NCBI RefSeq assembly: GCF_900176345.1
Contig: NZ_FWXU01000001.1
Location: forward strand, 62,001 to 126,000
Direction: 5' to 3'
DNA: 64,000 nucleotides
Source: Rhizobium sp. RU36D
GTDB taxonomy: Bacteria; Pseudomonadota; Alphaproteobacteria; Rhizobiales; Rhizobiaceae
Position 1 is the stretch's first letter. The number at the start of each line of letters is the position of its first letter. Below the pieces are notes generated by a model that ran no database searches, had not been told where the DNA came from, and saw only the letters and a list, made by a program, of their open reading frames with translations. Below are positions 8,633-18,483 of this stretch, in pieces. The translations under genes and the position numbers were made by a program.

Positions 8633-11059
8633 TCAGGAGCGCATTCGGGAGCCGTTTGCGTCAAACAGGGGTTGTGGTTGCAGGCGGGCGGGCAGCATCT
8701 CGCCCAGGAGTTCGATCTGCCAGCCATCGATCACGTCGGCGACCTCCTTGGGGACATAACCGATGGCGACGGACACGCCTGCCGCATGGGCAAAGCCGCC
8801 TGACGTCACCCAGCCCTTCACTTCGCCATTGAGGAAGATCGGCTCATCGCCGATAACATCGGCATCGCGCGCCTCCACCACGAATGTCTTCAGCCGCAGG
8901 GCCCCGCCGCTGGTCCGTTCGTCGCGCGCTGCCTGCTTGCCGATAAAATCGGCCGGTTTGTCGAGCGACACAAAACGGGAAAGACCGGCTTCGAGCGGTC
9001 CATAAAGCGGCCGATACTCGCGCGACCAGCTGCCGAAGCTCTTTTCCAGGCGCAGCGCATTCAGCGCCCTCAGCCCGAACAGCGATATGCCATATTCGGC
9101 GCCGGCTTCCATCAGCGCCTCGAACAGATACCGCTGATATTCCGGCCGCACCCAGATTTCATATCCGAGATCGCCGGTATAGCTGGCCCGCCCGACGATG
9201 GCGGGCGCCATGTCCAGATCCATCTCGCGGATGTCCATGAAGCGGAAGGCGGCATCCGAGATATCAAGATGCGTAAGCTTGGCGAGAACGTCGCGCGACC
9301 GGGGACCGGCGATGGCGAGACCGACCAGCCCGAGATTGAGCGCGTTGACGCTGACCGACCCGTCTTCGGGCAAATGGCTTTCGAACCACCGCATATGGTA
9401 GTCCTCGGCGATGCCGGAGCCGATGACCAGAAATTCCTCGTCATCGATATTGGCAACCGTGAAGTCGCCGATGAGCTTGCCGGCCTCGTTCAGCATTGGC
9501 GCCAGCACCATGCGGCCGGCGGGCGGAATGCGCGCCGCTAGCATCAGGTCCAGCCAATCCCGTGCGCCCTCCCCGGACACGGAATATTTGGCGAAGCCGG
9601 AGGTTTCCATCAGGCCGACGCTTTCGCGCACCGCCTTGGCTTCGCAACCGACAGCCTCGAAATCGGTCGAGCGGCGCCAGGAGAACTTGTCCTCGACACC
9701 GGCGGGCGCGAACCACAATGGCGTCTCCAGGCCGTAGGATGCGCCGAACACGGCGCCGGCGGCCTTGAGCTTGTCATAGATCGGCGTGGTGAGCAGAGGA
9801 CGCGCCGCCGGCAGTTCCTCATTCGGATAGCGGATCGAGAAGCGGCGGGAATAGTTCTCGCGCACCTTGGCATTCGTATAAGCAAGCGTCGCATAGTCGC
9901 CATAGCGGCAGACATCCATGGCGAACACATCGAAGCCGGGATCGCCCTCGATGATCCACTGCGCCAGCGCCAGGCCAACGCCGCCGCCTTGGGAGAAGCC
10001 GGCCATGACCGCGCAAGCCGACCAGAAATTGGTCATGCCGCGCACCGGCCCGACCAGCGGATTGCCATCGGGCGAGAAGGTGAAGGGGCCGTTGATGATC
10101 TTGCGGATACCGGCATTGTTGAAGGCCGGGAAGTGCCGGAAGCCGACTTCCAGCTCCGAGGTGATGCGTTCCAGGTCTTCCGCCAGCAATTCGTGGCCGA
10201 AGGTCCAGGGCGTCTCGATCGGCGACCAGGGGCGGCAATCCTTTTCATAGGTGCCCATCAGCATGCCGTTGCGTTCCTGGCGGATATAGATCTCGCCATC
10301 GAAGTCGACGCAATGCATCAGCTCCTTGCCCGTGGTCTTGTTGAACTCGATGACCTCGGGCATGTCCTCGGTGATGAGATACATATGCTCCATGGCAAGC
10401 ACGGGCAATTCCAACCCGACCATGCGGCCGACCTCGCGCGCCCAGAGACCGGCAGCATTGACGACGTGTTCCGCCTTGATCTCCCCCTTGTCGGTGATCA
10501 CGCGCCAGGTGCCGTCCTCAAGCTGCACGAGGTCCTCGACCTTGGTGTGCAGATAGATTTCCGCCCCGTTCTTCTTGGCCGACTTCGCATACGCATGTGT
10601 CGTGCCATAGGGGTCGAGATGGCCTTCATGCGGATCGAAGACCGCACCGACGAACTGCTTGGGATCGAGCAGCGGCATCATCTCATAGGCTTCCCGCGCG
10701 GCGATCAGCGTCGCCTCGCCATTGGCATATTTGCCCTTGGCCAGCAGCGACTTCATCCAGTCGAAACGCTCAGGCGTTGCGGCCAGCATCAGGCCAGAGG
10801 TCATGTGCAGGCCGATATCCTGGCCAGAATACTCCTCGATCTCCTTGTAGAGTTCGACGGTGTATTTCTGCAGCTTGGCGACATTGGGATCGCCATTGAT
10901 GGTGTGCATGCCACCGGCGGCATGCCAGGTGGAGCCCGAGGTCAGTTCCGACCGTTCGACCAGCACCACATCGGTCCAGCCGAACTTGGTGAGATGGTAC
11001 AGCACCGAACACCCGACGACACCGCCGCCGATGACGACGACCCGCGCATGACTTTTCAT
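8633..11059 (-). CDS. FAD-dependent demethylase, dimethylglycine/sarcosine dehydrogenase family
   Basis: This 808-aa protein has a two-part structure. The N-terminal DAO domain has the dinucleotide-binding motif VVVIGGGVVGCSVLYHL at residues 7-23 and HAAGGMHT after it. A C-terminal folate-binding GcvT half (residues about 430-800) includes the segment GYEIWVRPEY and the GcvT C-terminal barrel. Enzymes of this type oxidise N-methyl groups of dimethylglycine, sarcosine or 4-methylaminobutanoate and pass the C1 unit to tetrahydrofolate. The nearby soxBDAG genes in the same direction fit a betaine/sarcosine catabolic role. Exact substrate is open. The 146-bp gap before the start may hold its promoter. 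Confidence 0.88.
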   Translation of the reverse strand: MKSHARVVVIGGGVVGCSVLYHLTKFGWTDVVLVERSELTSGSTWHAAGGMHTINGDPNVAKLQKYTVELYKEIEEYSGQDIGLHMTSGLMLAATPERFDWMKSLLAKGKYANGEATLIAAREAYEMMPLLDPKQFVGAVFDPHEGHLDPYGTTHAYAKSAKKNGAEIYLHTKVEDLVQLEDGTWRVITDKGEIKAEHVVNAAGLWAREVGRMVGLELPVLAMEHMYLITEDMPEVIEFNKTTGKELMHCVDFDGEIYIRQERNGMLMGTYEKDCRPWSPIETPWTFGHELLAEDLERITSELEVGFRHFPAFNNAGIRKIINGPFTFSPDGNPLVGPVRGMTNFWSACAVMAGFSQGGGVGLALAQWIIEGDPGFDVFAMDVCRYGDYATLAYTNAKVRENYSRRFSIRYPNEELPAARPLLTTPIYDKLKAAGAVFGASYGLETPLWFAPAGVEDKFSWRRSTDFEAVGCEAKAVRESVGLMETSGFAKYSVSGEGARDWLDLMLAARIPPAGRMVLAPMLNEAGKLIGDFTVANIDDEEFLVIGSGIAEDYHMRWFESHLPEDGSVSVNALNLGLVGLAIAGPRSRDVLAKLTHLDISDAAFRFMDIREMDLDMAPAIVGRASYTGDLGYEIWVRPEYQRYLFEALMEAGAEYGISLFGLRALNALRLEKSFGSWSREYRPLYGPLEAGLSRFVSLDKPADFIGKQAARDERTSGGALRLKTFVVEARDADVIGDEPIFLNGEVKGWVTSGGFAHAAGVSVAIGYVPKEVADVIDGWQIELLGEMLPARLQPQPLFDANGSRMRS

Positions 11060-11205
11060 GAAAACATTCCCCTTGGTGCTAGCGATAGTATTCCGAAGCT
11101 AGAGGGGCGCAGGAAAAACGAGAAGCCCATGGCTGCGACGAAGCATGTCGCGAAGGGACAAACAATTGTCCCCCATGCGGCGCAACGCCATGGATATGGG
11201 GAGAA

Positions 11206-11547
11206 CTAGCTGAGCACCTTGAGCGCCTGGGCGAGATGCGACGCTTCGAAAGGCTTCTGGACGATCGGCGCGTCGCGGTAAGCGTCGATGAGACCGGCCG
11301 CGCCATATCCGCTGGCAAACATGAAGGGTATGCCCTTTGCCTTCAGCCGGTCCGCCACCGGAAACGACTGCTTGCCCGCGAGGTTGATGTCGAGGATCGC
11401 AAAATCTACGGACTGGCTATCCACGATATCAAGCGCCGCCTCCAATCGCATAGCAGGCCCCACGACCTGATGACCCAGATCGAGGATAAGATCCTCGATC
11501 AGCATGGCGACCAGCATTTCATCTTCAACGATCAGTATCCTGGCCAT
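11206..11547 (-). CDS. Single-domain response regulator paired with an HWE kinase
   Basis: This 113-aa stand-alone receiver has acidic residues E8 and D9 in MARILIVEDE, a phospho-acceptor Asp at residue 53 (ILDINLAG) and a conserved Lys in VQKPFE. It has no output domain. Its ATG directly abuts the stop of the upstream kinase gene, so the two are co-translated and almost surely partners. The sequence closely resembles receivers that accompany HWE/HisKA_2 kinases in rhizobia. It probably acts by protein contact or as a phosphate sink; no target is visible. Confidence 0.88.
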   Translation of the reverse strand: MARILIVEDEMLVAMLIEDLILDLGHQVVGPAMRLEAALDIVDSQSVDFAILDINLAGKQSFPVADRLKAKGIPFMFASGYGAAGLIDAYRDAPIVQKPFEASHLAQALKVLS

Positions 11548-13053
11548 CTATGCTCCGCCCGCGATGGGCTTGTCGCTGATCGCCTCGACAGTCGTCTGAA
11601 GCGCGAAAACCACGCCGGATTGCGCGTAGGAGATATCGGCCACGCCCTTGAGTTCAAGCGGCAGAACCTGAAGGATTAGGCGCGAGCCGAAGCCTCTGCG
11701 TTCGGATGGCGCCACGGGAGGTCCATCCTGTTCCACCCACCGGAACGAGAACGAGCCATCAGCTCCGGTCGCCCAACTGACGTCGACCGTGCCGGCAGTA
11801 TTGGACAAAGCGCCGTATTTGGTGGCGTTGGTGGCGAGTTCATGGATTGCCAAGGCCAGGGACATCGCCGCATGCGGCCCGACGCGCAACTGCGGCCCGC
11901 TGATCCGGATCGCTTCGCGGCCTGGGATGTAGAAGGCGTCGAGAGCACTCTCCACCATGCTGCGCAGGTCAGCCCCGTCCCAGTTTTCGCTTGTGAGAAC
12001 GTTGTGCGCGCGGGAGAGAGCCATGATCCGCGAGGATATAGCCTTTGACGCCTCTTCCTTGGTCTGCGTGCCGCGCAGGGTCAGCGATACGATCGACTGG
12101 ATCGAGGCCAGCGTGTTCTTGACCCGGTGATTGAGCTCGTTGATCAAAAGCCGCTGGTGGTTTTCCGCCCTCACCCGCTCGGTCACGTCAGAACCCTGGA
12201 CGAAAATCTGCGTCACGGTGCCACGCTCGTCGCGGATTGGCTGGTAGACGAAATCAAGAAAGCGCTCTTCGAGGGGCGCACCTTCCGTCCGCATCAGCAA
12301 CACGCGTTCCGATGTCCGCTTCACCGCTTCCCCGCAGCGCAAGACCTGATCCAGGAGTTCAATGAATCCCTGCTCGGCGATTTCCGGCAAGGCTTGTGCA
12401 ACTGGCAGACCAACGACCTCCCGATTCCCGATCAGCTTGCGATATTCCGGATTAATGAGCTCAAAGCGATGATCCGCACCGCTCGTCATTGCCATGAAGG
12501 TCGGCGCCTGGGAAAACAGGTTCTGCAGTCGCTGGAACTCCTCGCGGTTGCGCCGCTCGGCCAGGACCCTTTCGGTCGTCTCCACAACGATCGCAATAAC
12601 GCCTGCTGGCTTTCCGTTCTCGTCCAGGACCGGTGAGTAGTCCAGGTCCATCCAGACCTGCTCGGGATAGCCCTTGCGATGCAGCGTCAGTTCCTGGTCG
12701 CGATAGGCAAGCGTCCTTCCGGCAAGCCCCGTCCGCATGACATTATCGTTGAAATCGGCAACTTCGGCCCAGCCCTCGCGGACATTGGACCCCAATAGGG
12801 CAGGATGCCTATGGCCGGCAAACACCGAATAGGCGTCATTATAGATCATCACGCCATCTTCCCCCCACAGCATGACGATGGGGACAGGAGATTGCAGGAT
12901 AAGGGATGTGGCGGTCCTCAGGCAACCAGACCATTGCTCCACCGGTCCAAGCGGCGTTGTCGACCAGTCGAATGACCGAATCAGTTGCGCGGCTTGCCCG
13001 CCATTGCCGAGAAAGCGGAACGGATCTTCGTCTTCAATATCAGTTCTCACCAT
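11548..13053 (-). CDS. PAS-domain HWE-family sensor histidine kinase
   Basis: This protein is 501 aa when started at the ATG at 13051-13053 (MVRTDIEDED); the longer TTG start is less likely. Two PAS-like sensor modules occupy residues of about 50-165 and 175-295, and no membrane segment is seen, so the sensor is cytoplasmic. The HWE signature is complete: phospho-acceptor His309 in NELNHRVKNTLAS, the N-box HELATNATKYGALS, the diagnostic FRWVEQDGP and GFGSRLI. Such kinases often sense light, redox or ligands through PAS domains. It lies between the sarcosine oxidase genes and a demethylase gene, all on one strand, suggesting a link to that metabolism, which is inference. Confidence 0.9.
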   Translation of the reverse strand: MVRTDIEDEDPFRFLGNGGQAAQLIRSFDWSTTPLGPVEQWSGCLRTATSLILQSPVPIVMLWGEDGVMIYNDAYSVFAGHRHPALLGSNVREGWAEVADFNDNVMRTGLAGRTLAYRDQELTLHRKGYPEQVWMDLDYSPVLDENGKPAGVIAIVVETTERVLAERRNREEFQRLQNLFSQAPTFMAMTSGADHRFELINPEYRKLIGNREVVGLPVAQALPEIAEQGFIELLDQVLRCGEAVKRTSERVLLMRTEGAPLEERFLDFVYQPIRDERGTVTQIFVQGSDVTERVRAENHQRLLINELNHRVKNTLASIQSIVSLTLRGTQTKEEASKAISSRIMALSRAHNVLTSENWDGADLRSMVESALDAFYIPGREAIRISGPQLRVGPHAAMSLALAIHELATNATKYGALSNTAGTVDVSWATGADGSFSFRWVEQDGPPVAPSERRGFGSRLILQVLPLELKGVADISYAQSGVVFALQTTVEAISDKPIAGGA

Positions 13054-13184
13054 GGAAATAAGACACGCCCCTAAACGCCCGCCGCACCAAGCCGAAATAG
13101 CCCGCTTGGGCAACGCTGCAACGATAGGTTTGTTCCAGACAAATCGCCGCCGAGCAACGAAATAATCCGCCGGCTAGGCTCTCG

Positions 13185-13736
13185 TCACGCAAAACCTGCC
13201 GTAAGGGCGTATTCGCGGCCCATTTCCATCACCTCATCGAACACAAAACCGGCATAGGACCGCATCACGATGATCTCGAAGCGATCATGATCGACACGGG
13301 ACAGATTGACGGGCACGTGGCAAAACAAGGTGTTGGTGGATGAACCCAAGGCAAAGACATCCGGATGGACATCGACCGCCGTGCATTTTGCAAGGATAGC
13401 CCTGACTTTGGGACCGGACAGGCTCATCACGACCCGACCATTGCTCTGCTCGAGGAACGAGGCTCGCCCAGCACCAATCGCGGCGAGATCGCGAACCAGG
13501 CTCTCGGGCGCGATGGCCTCGGAGACGAGGAGCCATTCCGCCGGGCCGCACCGGCGAACGGAAACCTCTTCCATCTCGGCCAAAGCGCCCGCGACATGGC
13601 TTTCATGGCCGGCATGAGCAAGCACGGAGAAGATGACCGGACGGCGCAGCACGGACAGATGATGCGGATTGGCCGCAACGCCGAAGCCGGCGATATGATC
13701 TTCCAGCACATGACGACGGGTGAATGACGTGATCAT
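13185..13736 (-). CDS. soxG: Sarcosine oxidase gamma subunit
   Basis: This 183-aa protein has the SoxG fold, a small GcvT-like domain with the segment RCGPAEWLLVSE and the C-terminal SLSGPKVRAILAKC...HPDVF pattern, followed by FEIIVMRSYAGFVFDEVMEM. It is the smallest folate-domain-like subunit of heterotetrameric sarcosine oxidase and helps assemble the complex. It is the last gene of soxBDAG, ten bases after soxA. The start ATG at 13734-13736 is unambiguous. Confidence 0.9.
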   Translation of the reverse strand: MITSFTRRHVLEDHIAGFGVAANPHHLSVLRRPVIFSVLAHAGHESHVAGALAEMEEVSVRRCGPAEWLLVSEAIAPESLVRDLAAIGAGRASFLEQSNGRVVMSLSGPKVRAILAKCTAVDVHPDVFALGSSTNTLFCHVPVNLSRVDHDRFEIIVMRSYAGFVFDEVMEMGREYALTAGFA

Positions 13737-13746
13737 CGGCCGTTCC

Positions 13747-16704
13747 TCACAGATACAGACGCTTGTTTTCAGGATCGAGGAAAACCGGGCTCACCACCTC
13801 GGCCATGACTTCGGATCCCCGCAAGCCATCCCAGACGACGACATGCTCTCCCATGCGCTCCCGGCCCGATTTCAGGAAGGCGAGCGCGATGGAATGGCCC
13901 AGCACAGGCGAATAGCAGGCTGACGATACCCAGCCCTGGTCATTGGCCATCGAGGGTTTGGCACCCTCCTTCAACAGATGAGCGCCCGCCTTGATCTCCT
14001 TGTCCTTCTCGATTGGCCGCAACCCGACCAGTTGTGGCCGGTCGGCGGCGGTCAGCCCGAACCGGCTGGACAGATGCTTGCCAATAAAATCGGGCTTCTG
14101 GCTGGAGAACATCTTGCCGAGCCCGAGATCGTCAGGCGTCGTGCGGCCGTCGATCTCGTTATGGGTGATGAAGCCCTTCTCGATGCGCAGCACGTTCAGC
14201 GCCTCGACACCATAGGCGCAAATGCCATGCGGCCGCCCGGCCTCCATCAGCGCGTCCGCCACCGCCTCGCCGTAACCTGCGGGAACCGCCAGTTCGAACG
14301 CCAGTTCGCCGGAGAAGGAGATGCGGAACACACGCGCCTTCAATCCGCCCTTCAACGTGACCTCGGCCACGCCGAGATAGGGAAGCGCGGCATCGGACAG
14401 GTCATCTTCAACGAGTTCCTGCAGAATCAGGCGGGCTTTCGGCCCGGCCAGCGACATCTGCGCCCACTCGTCGGACGAGGAGACGAACCGCACGTCGAGA
14501 TTGGGCCACAGGGCCTGGGATGCGAATTCCAGATGCGTCATCACCTCGGCGGCGTAGGCCGTCGTTGTCGTGACGAAGAAATGGTTATCGGAGAGCCGGC
14601 TGGTGGTGCCGTCGTCATAGACGATGCCATCCTCGCGCAGCATCAGGCCATAGCGAGCCTTGCCGACCGGCAGCTTCAGGAAACCATTGGAATAGATGCG
14701 GTTGAGGAACTCCGCCGCATCAGGCCCGAACACCTCGATCTTGCCGAGGGTGGAGACATCGCAGAGGCCGGCATTTTCCCTGATGTTCAAGACCTCCCGG
14801 TCAACGCTGTCGCGCCAGGACTTCTCACCCTCGCGCGGGAACCAAGAGGAGCGATACCACAGGCCTGATTCGACGAAGACGGCACCGTTCCTCTTGGCCC
14901 AGCCATGAAGCGGCGATTGGCGAACAGGCCGCGAATGCTCGGCCCGGCTTGTGCCGGCCATGGCTCCGAAGGAGACAGGCGTATAGAAAGGCCGGAAGGT
15001 TGTGGTGCCGACCTCTGCGGGCGACACGCCGCGCATGCCGGCGATGATGCCGGCCATGTTGACATTGCCGAGCTTGCCCTGGTCGGTCGCCATGCCGCCG
15101 GTGGTATAGCGCTTGGCATGCTCGATGAAGCCGAAACCTTCCCGTTGCGCGAGCCCCAGATCCTTTACATGCACGTCGTTCTGGAAATCGACGAAGGCCT
15201 TGTCCTTGGCGCCTGCCACATACCAGAGCGGCGTAAAATCGGCGGCATAATCCCCCTCGACCTCAGGCAGGTCCATGTCTCCGACGAGCCGGCCCAGGCG
15301 ATCGATGGCCGCATGGGCTTTCGCCGCACCGTCCCGCAGGCAATCCGCCAGGCTGGAAACACCCGCGGCGGAACCCGCCATTGCCAGACCCGGTCCGACA
15401 TCCGGCGCCAGGAAGGCCTGCTTCTCATCGGACCATACAGGTTTGCCACCACGCTGGCAGGCGAGATGGATGACCGGGCTGAACCCGCCCGACATCACCA
15501 GGGCGTCGCAATCAAGCACCTCTTCATATCCGGAGCGCTCGACGATCAGACCGCTGATCCGCTGGCGCCCCCTGGTCTTCGTCACCGCGCCACCGCGGAT
15601 CATGCGCACGCCGGAGGGTCCGACGTCTGTAGCACTCGCCCTGGTATCGATGACGGCGGCGATCTCCACGCCCGATGCGGCCAGATCCTGCGCCGTGCGA
15701 TAGCCCGACCCGCCATTGGTAAAGACCGCCACCTTTTCGCCGACCGCCACGCCGTAGCGGTTGAGGTAGCTGCGCGCCGCCCCCGCCATCATGACGCCCG
15801 GCTTGTCATTGCCGCCGAAGACCAGCGGCCGCTCTTCCGAGCCGGTTGCCAAAATCGCCTGGCGGGCGACGATGCGCCAAAGCCGCTCGACCGGCAGGTC
15901 GCCGGAGGGCTGCGCCACATGCTTCTGCACCTTCTCGACAGCGCCGAAGACATTGTCGTCATACCAGCCGAACACAGTTGTGCGCGGCATGAGCGTGACA
16001 TTATCGAAGCTCTTCAGCTCCTCGACAACAGACTGCGCAAACTCCGCCGCCGGCACGCCGCCAACGACAGTGCTTTCCGACAGCAAGGATCCGCCCAGGC
16101 GGAAACCCTCATCGGCGAGGATGACGCGCAATCCGGCCCGCGCGCCTGCCCTGGCGGCCATCAGCCCCGACGGTCCCGCACCGACAACCAGCAGGTCGCA
16201 ATGCGCCCAGGCCTTCTCATAGCGATCCGGATCAGCCTCCATCACGGCACGGCCGAGGCCCGCCGCCTTGCGGATAAATGGCTCGTAAAGCTTCTCCCAG
16301 AACAGCGCCGGCCACATGAAGGTCTTGTAGTAGAAGCCCGCACCCAGGAAGGGCGACAGCAGGCTGTTGATCGACCCGATATCGAAGCTAAGCGAAGGCC
16401 AGCGATTTTGGCTGACGGCGGAAAGGCCGTTATACAGTTCAGCGACGGTCGCCCGCGTGTTCGGCTCGGTGCGTCCGCCCGTGCCGATCGTCACCAGGGC
16501 ATTGGGCTCCGAGGCCCCTGCCGTCACGATGCCGCGCGGTCGGTGATACTTGAAGCTGCGACCGACCAGCATCCGGTCATTGGCCAGCAGCGCCGAGGCA
16601 AGGGTATCCCCTTCGAAGCCCTTGAAGTCCTGACCATCGAAGGTGAAATTCAGCGGACGGCCGCGATTAACGAGCCCGCCTTTGGCAAGACGAGACGCGG
16701 TCAT
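13747..16704 (-). CDS. soxA: Sarcosine oxidase alpha subunit
   Basis: This 985-aa large subunit has an N-terminal ferredoxin-like domain (residues 10-100, with GRSFKYHRPRGIV). A NAD-binding oxidoreductase domain follows, with GAGPSGLMAARAGARAG near residue 177, and a C-terminal GcvT/tetrahydrofolate domain covers the last 380 residues or so. In the complex it binds NAD and folate and receives formaldehyde from sarcosine oxidation in the beta subunit, making 5,10-methylene-THF. Its length matches the family. The ATG overlaps the soxD stop by four bases. Confidence 0.95.
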   Translation of the reverse strand: MTASRLAKGGLVNRGRPLNFTFDGQDFKGFEGDTLASALLANDRMLVGRSFKYHRPRGIVTAGASEPNALVTIGTGGRTEPNTRATVAELYNGLSAVSQNRWPSLSFDIGSINSLLSPFLGAGFYYKTFMWPALFWEKLYEPFIRKAAGLGRAVMEADPDRYEKAWAHCDLLVVGAGPSGLMAARAGARAGLRVILADEGFRLGGSLLSESTVVGGVPAAEFAQSVVEELKSFDNVTLMPRTTVFGWYDDNVFGAVEKVQKHVAQPSGDLPVERLWRIVARQAILATGSEERPLVFGGNDKPGVMMAGAARSYLNRYGVAVGEKVAVFTNGGSGYRTAQDLAASGVEIAAVIDTRASATDVGPSGVRMIRGGAVTKTRGRQRISGLIVERSGYEEVLDCDALVMSGGFSPVIHLACQRGGKPVWSDEKQAFLAPDVGPGLAMAGSAAGVSSLADCLRDGAAKAHAAIDRLGRLVGDMDLPEVEGDYAADFTPLWYVAGAKDKAFVDFQNDVHVKDLGLAQREGFGFIEHAKRYTTGGMATDQGKLGNVNMAGIIAGMRGVSPAEVGTTTFRPFYTPVSFGAMAGTSRAEHSRPVRQSPLHGWAKRNGAVFVESGLWYRSSWFPREGEKSWRDSVDREVLNIRENAGLCDVSTLGKIEVFGPDAAEFLNRIYSNGFLKLPVGKARYGLMLREDGIVYDDGTTSRLSDNHFFVTTTTAYAAEVMTHLEFASQALWPNLDVRFVSSSDEWAQMSLAGPKARLILQELVEDDLSDAALPYLGVAEVTLKGGLKARVFRISFSGELAFELAVPAGYGEAVADALMEAGRPHGICAYGVEALNVLRIEKGFITHNEIDGRTTPDDLGLGKMFSSQKPDFIGKHLSSRFGLTAADRPQLVGLRPIEKDKEIKAGAHLLKEGAKPSMANDQGWVSSACYSPVLGHSIALAFLKSGRERMGEHVVVWDGLRGSEVMAEVVSPVFLDPENKRLYL

Positions 16705-16982
16705 GGGGCAACCTCCCGCGCATGGTCGGCTGCATCCACCACCCGGTAGACCTCATGGCTCGCGGCATTGTCGCGCTCCACGACAAGCCACCGCCGGCAG
16801 CCGGCGGAATGGTGCCAGTGTTCGATGACACGTCCCCTGGGATTGTCGCGCACATAGACATAATTGTACCAGGCATCGTCTCCCGCCGATGGCGCGGGTC
16901 GGATCGGGCTGGCATCACCGCGGATGGAGAATTCTTCCTTGGGACGGACCCCGCAATGGGGGCATGGGATGAGGCTGGCCAT
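16701..16982 (-). CDS. soxD: Sarcosine oxidase delta subunit
   Basis: This 93-aa zinc-binding subunit carries the paired cysteines of CPHCG at residues 7-10, His residues in EHWHHSAGC and a third Cys in SAGCRRW, the zinc-ligand pattern of SoxD. The aromatic stretch DAWYNYVYVRDNPRG is strongly conserved in the family. It lies between soxB and soxA, nine bases after soxB and overlapping soxA by four bases, so it belongs to the same operon and complex. Confidence 0.93.
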   Translation of the reverse strand: MASLIPCPHCGVRPKEEFSIRGDASPIRPAPSAGDDAWYNYVYVRDNPRGRVIEHWHHSAGCRRWLVVERDNAASHEVYRVVDAADHAREVAP

Positions 16983-16991
16983 GGTCTGCTC

Positions 16992-18242
16992 TCAATGCAA
17001 ATTCGGTTGCGGGCCCTTGCCGCCTTCGTCGATGGCAAAGCCACGGCGGAAGCGATCGAGCCTCAGGAAGCGTGCGACGTGATGCGGCTCGTTCTTGGCA
17101 ATCAGATGGGCGAAACAGAAGCCGGAGGCCGGCGTCGCCTTGAAGCCGCCGTAACACCATCCGCAATTCAGGTAGAGATTGTCGATCGGCGTTCGGTCGA
17201 TGATCGGCGATCCGTCCATCGACATGTCCATCACCCCGCCCCAGCTGCGCAATACGCGGACTCGAGACAGGCCGGGGATGAGCGACACCCCCTCCTCGAT
17301 CGTATGCTCGACGGTCGCCAGATTGCCGCGCTGGGCATAGGAGGAATAATAGTCGATATCCGCGCCGAACACCAAGCCGCCCTTGTCGGACTGGGATATA
17401 TAGAAGTGTCCGGCACCATAGGTGATAACATTGTCGATCACCGGCTTCAGCCCTTCGGAAACAAAGGCCTGCAACACATGGGTCTCGATCGGCAGTTCGA
17501 GGCCCGCCATCCGGCCGACCGTCGTGGTATTGCCGGCGGCCGCTAGCGCCAGCTTGTTGCAGCCGATGAACCCCCTCGTCGTCTCCACGCCGGTCACGCG
17601 GCCGCCTTCCTGGCGAATGCCGATCACCTCGCAATGCTGGATAAGGTCAACCCCACGGCTATCCGCCGCCCGGCCATAGCCCCAGGCAACCGCATCATGG
17701 CGCGCCGTTCCCGCCCGCTTCTGGTACAAGCCACCCATGATCGGAAAGCGGGCGTGATCGAAGTTGAGATACGGCATCATGCGCCGAACCTGCTCGCGGT
17801 CGAGCAATTGCGCATCGACACCATGCATCTTCATGGCATTGCCGCGACGCGCATAGGCATCGCGCTGGCCATCCGAATGGAATAGGTTGACGATGCCGCG
17901 CTGGCTGACCATGGCGTTGTAGTTCAGGTCCTTTTCCAGCCCTTCCCACAATTGCATGGACAGTTCATAGAACGGCTCATTGCCTTCCAGCAGATAATTG
18001 GAGCGGATGATCGTGGTGTTGCGCCCGACATTTCCGGAGCCGAGATAGCCTTTTTCCAGCACCGCGACATTGGTGATGCCGTGCTCCTTGGCCAGGTAAT
18101 GGGCCGTGGCCAGGCCATGCCCGCCGCCGCCAACGATGATCACGTCATAATGTGGCTTCGGCTGCGGCTCCCGCCAAGCCGGCTTCCAGTTCCGGTTGCC
18201 GGCAAGTGCTTCCCTGAAAATCGAAAAAGCGGAATAGCGCAT
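16992..18242 (-). CDS. soxB: Sarcosine oxidase beta subunit
   Basis: This 416-aa DAO-family subunit oxidises sarcosine to glycine and formaldehyde, giving H2O2. The FAD-binding motif VIIVGGGGHGLATAHYLA starts near residue 34, followed by NVGRNTTIIRSNYL. The open frame extends upstream, but the ATG at 18240-18242 (MRYSAFSIF) gives the family's usual length and N-terminus. As first gene it sets the promoter of soxBDAG. In rhizobia this operon serves breakdown of glycine betaine and choline through dimethylglycine; no transporter or betaine-specific gene is adjacent here. Confidence 0.95.
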   Translation of the reverse strand: MRYSAFSIFREALAGNRNWKPAWREPQPKPHYDVIIVGGGGHGLATAHYLAKEHGITNVAVLEKGYLGSGNVGRNTTIIRSNYLLEGNEPFYELSMQLWEGLEKDLNYNAMVSQRGIVNLFHSDGQRDAYARRGNAMKMHGVDAQLLDREQVRRMMPYLNFDHARFPIMGGLYQKRAGTARHDAVAWGYGRAADSRGVDLIQHCEVIGIRQEGGRVTGVETTRGFIGCNKLALAAAGNTTTVGRMAGLELPIETHVLQAFVSEGLKPVIDNVITYGAGHFYISQSDKGGLVFGADIDYYSSYAQRGNLATVEHTIEEGVSLIPGLSRVRVLRSWGGVMDMSMDGSPIIDRTPIDNLYLNCGWCYGGFKATPASGFCFAHLIAKNEPHHVARFLRLDRFRRGFAIDEGGKGPQPNLH

Positions 18243-18266
18243 CGGGTCTTCCTGTTCGTGAAGAGG

Positions 18267-18282
18267 TCGCACATTCGCACAT
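18267..18282. promoter_or_regulatory. Tandem 8-bp repeat upstream of soxB
   Basis: TCGCACAT occurs twice back to back, 25 bases before the soxB start. Tandem short repeats at this distance can be regulator half-sites. The rest of the 241-bp divergent gap between soxB and cysQ shows no clear promoter consensus. Confidence 0.3.
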
Positions 18283-18483
18283 GCGGGATAAAGAGCAACT
18301 GCGAAAGAGACAAAAAATGAAACGTTGAAGACAACAATTTGCAGGCCAATTAGCATCAGTCGCGTGGCGAATCTGCCTCAGTTTCGCTGAGAATCCGGAG
18401 CAGAGTATGACGGCTCGCCCGCGGCTCTTTACATCAGGGATCAGAAAGGCGAGAGCAGAAAACGGTCGGCACCGGACGCCGAG

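Noticed and set aside
14905..16749. 614-aa plus-strand frame opposite soxA
   Set aside because: Reverse-strand shadow of the long soxA gene; no recognisable motif.
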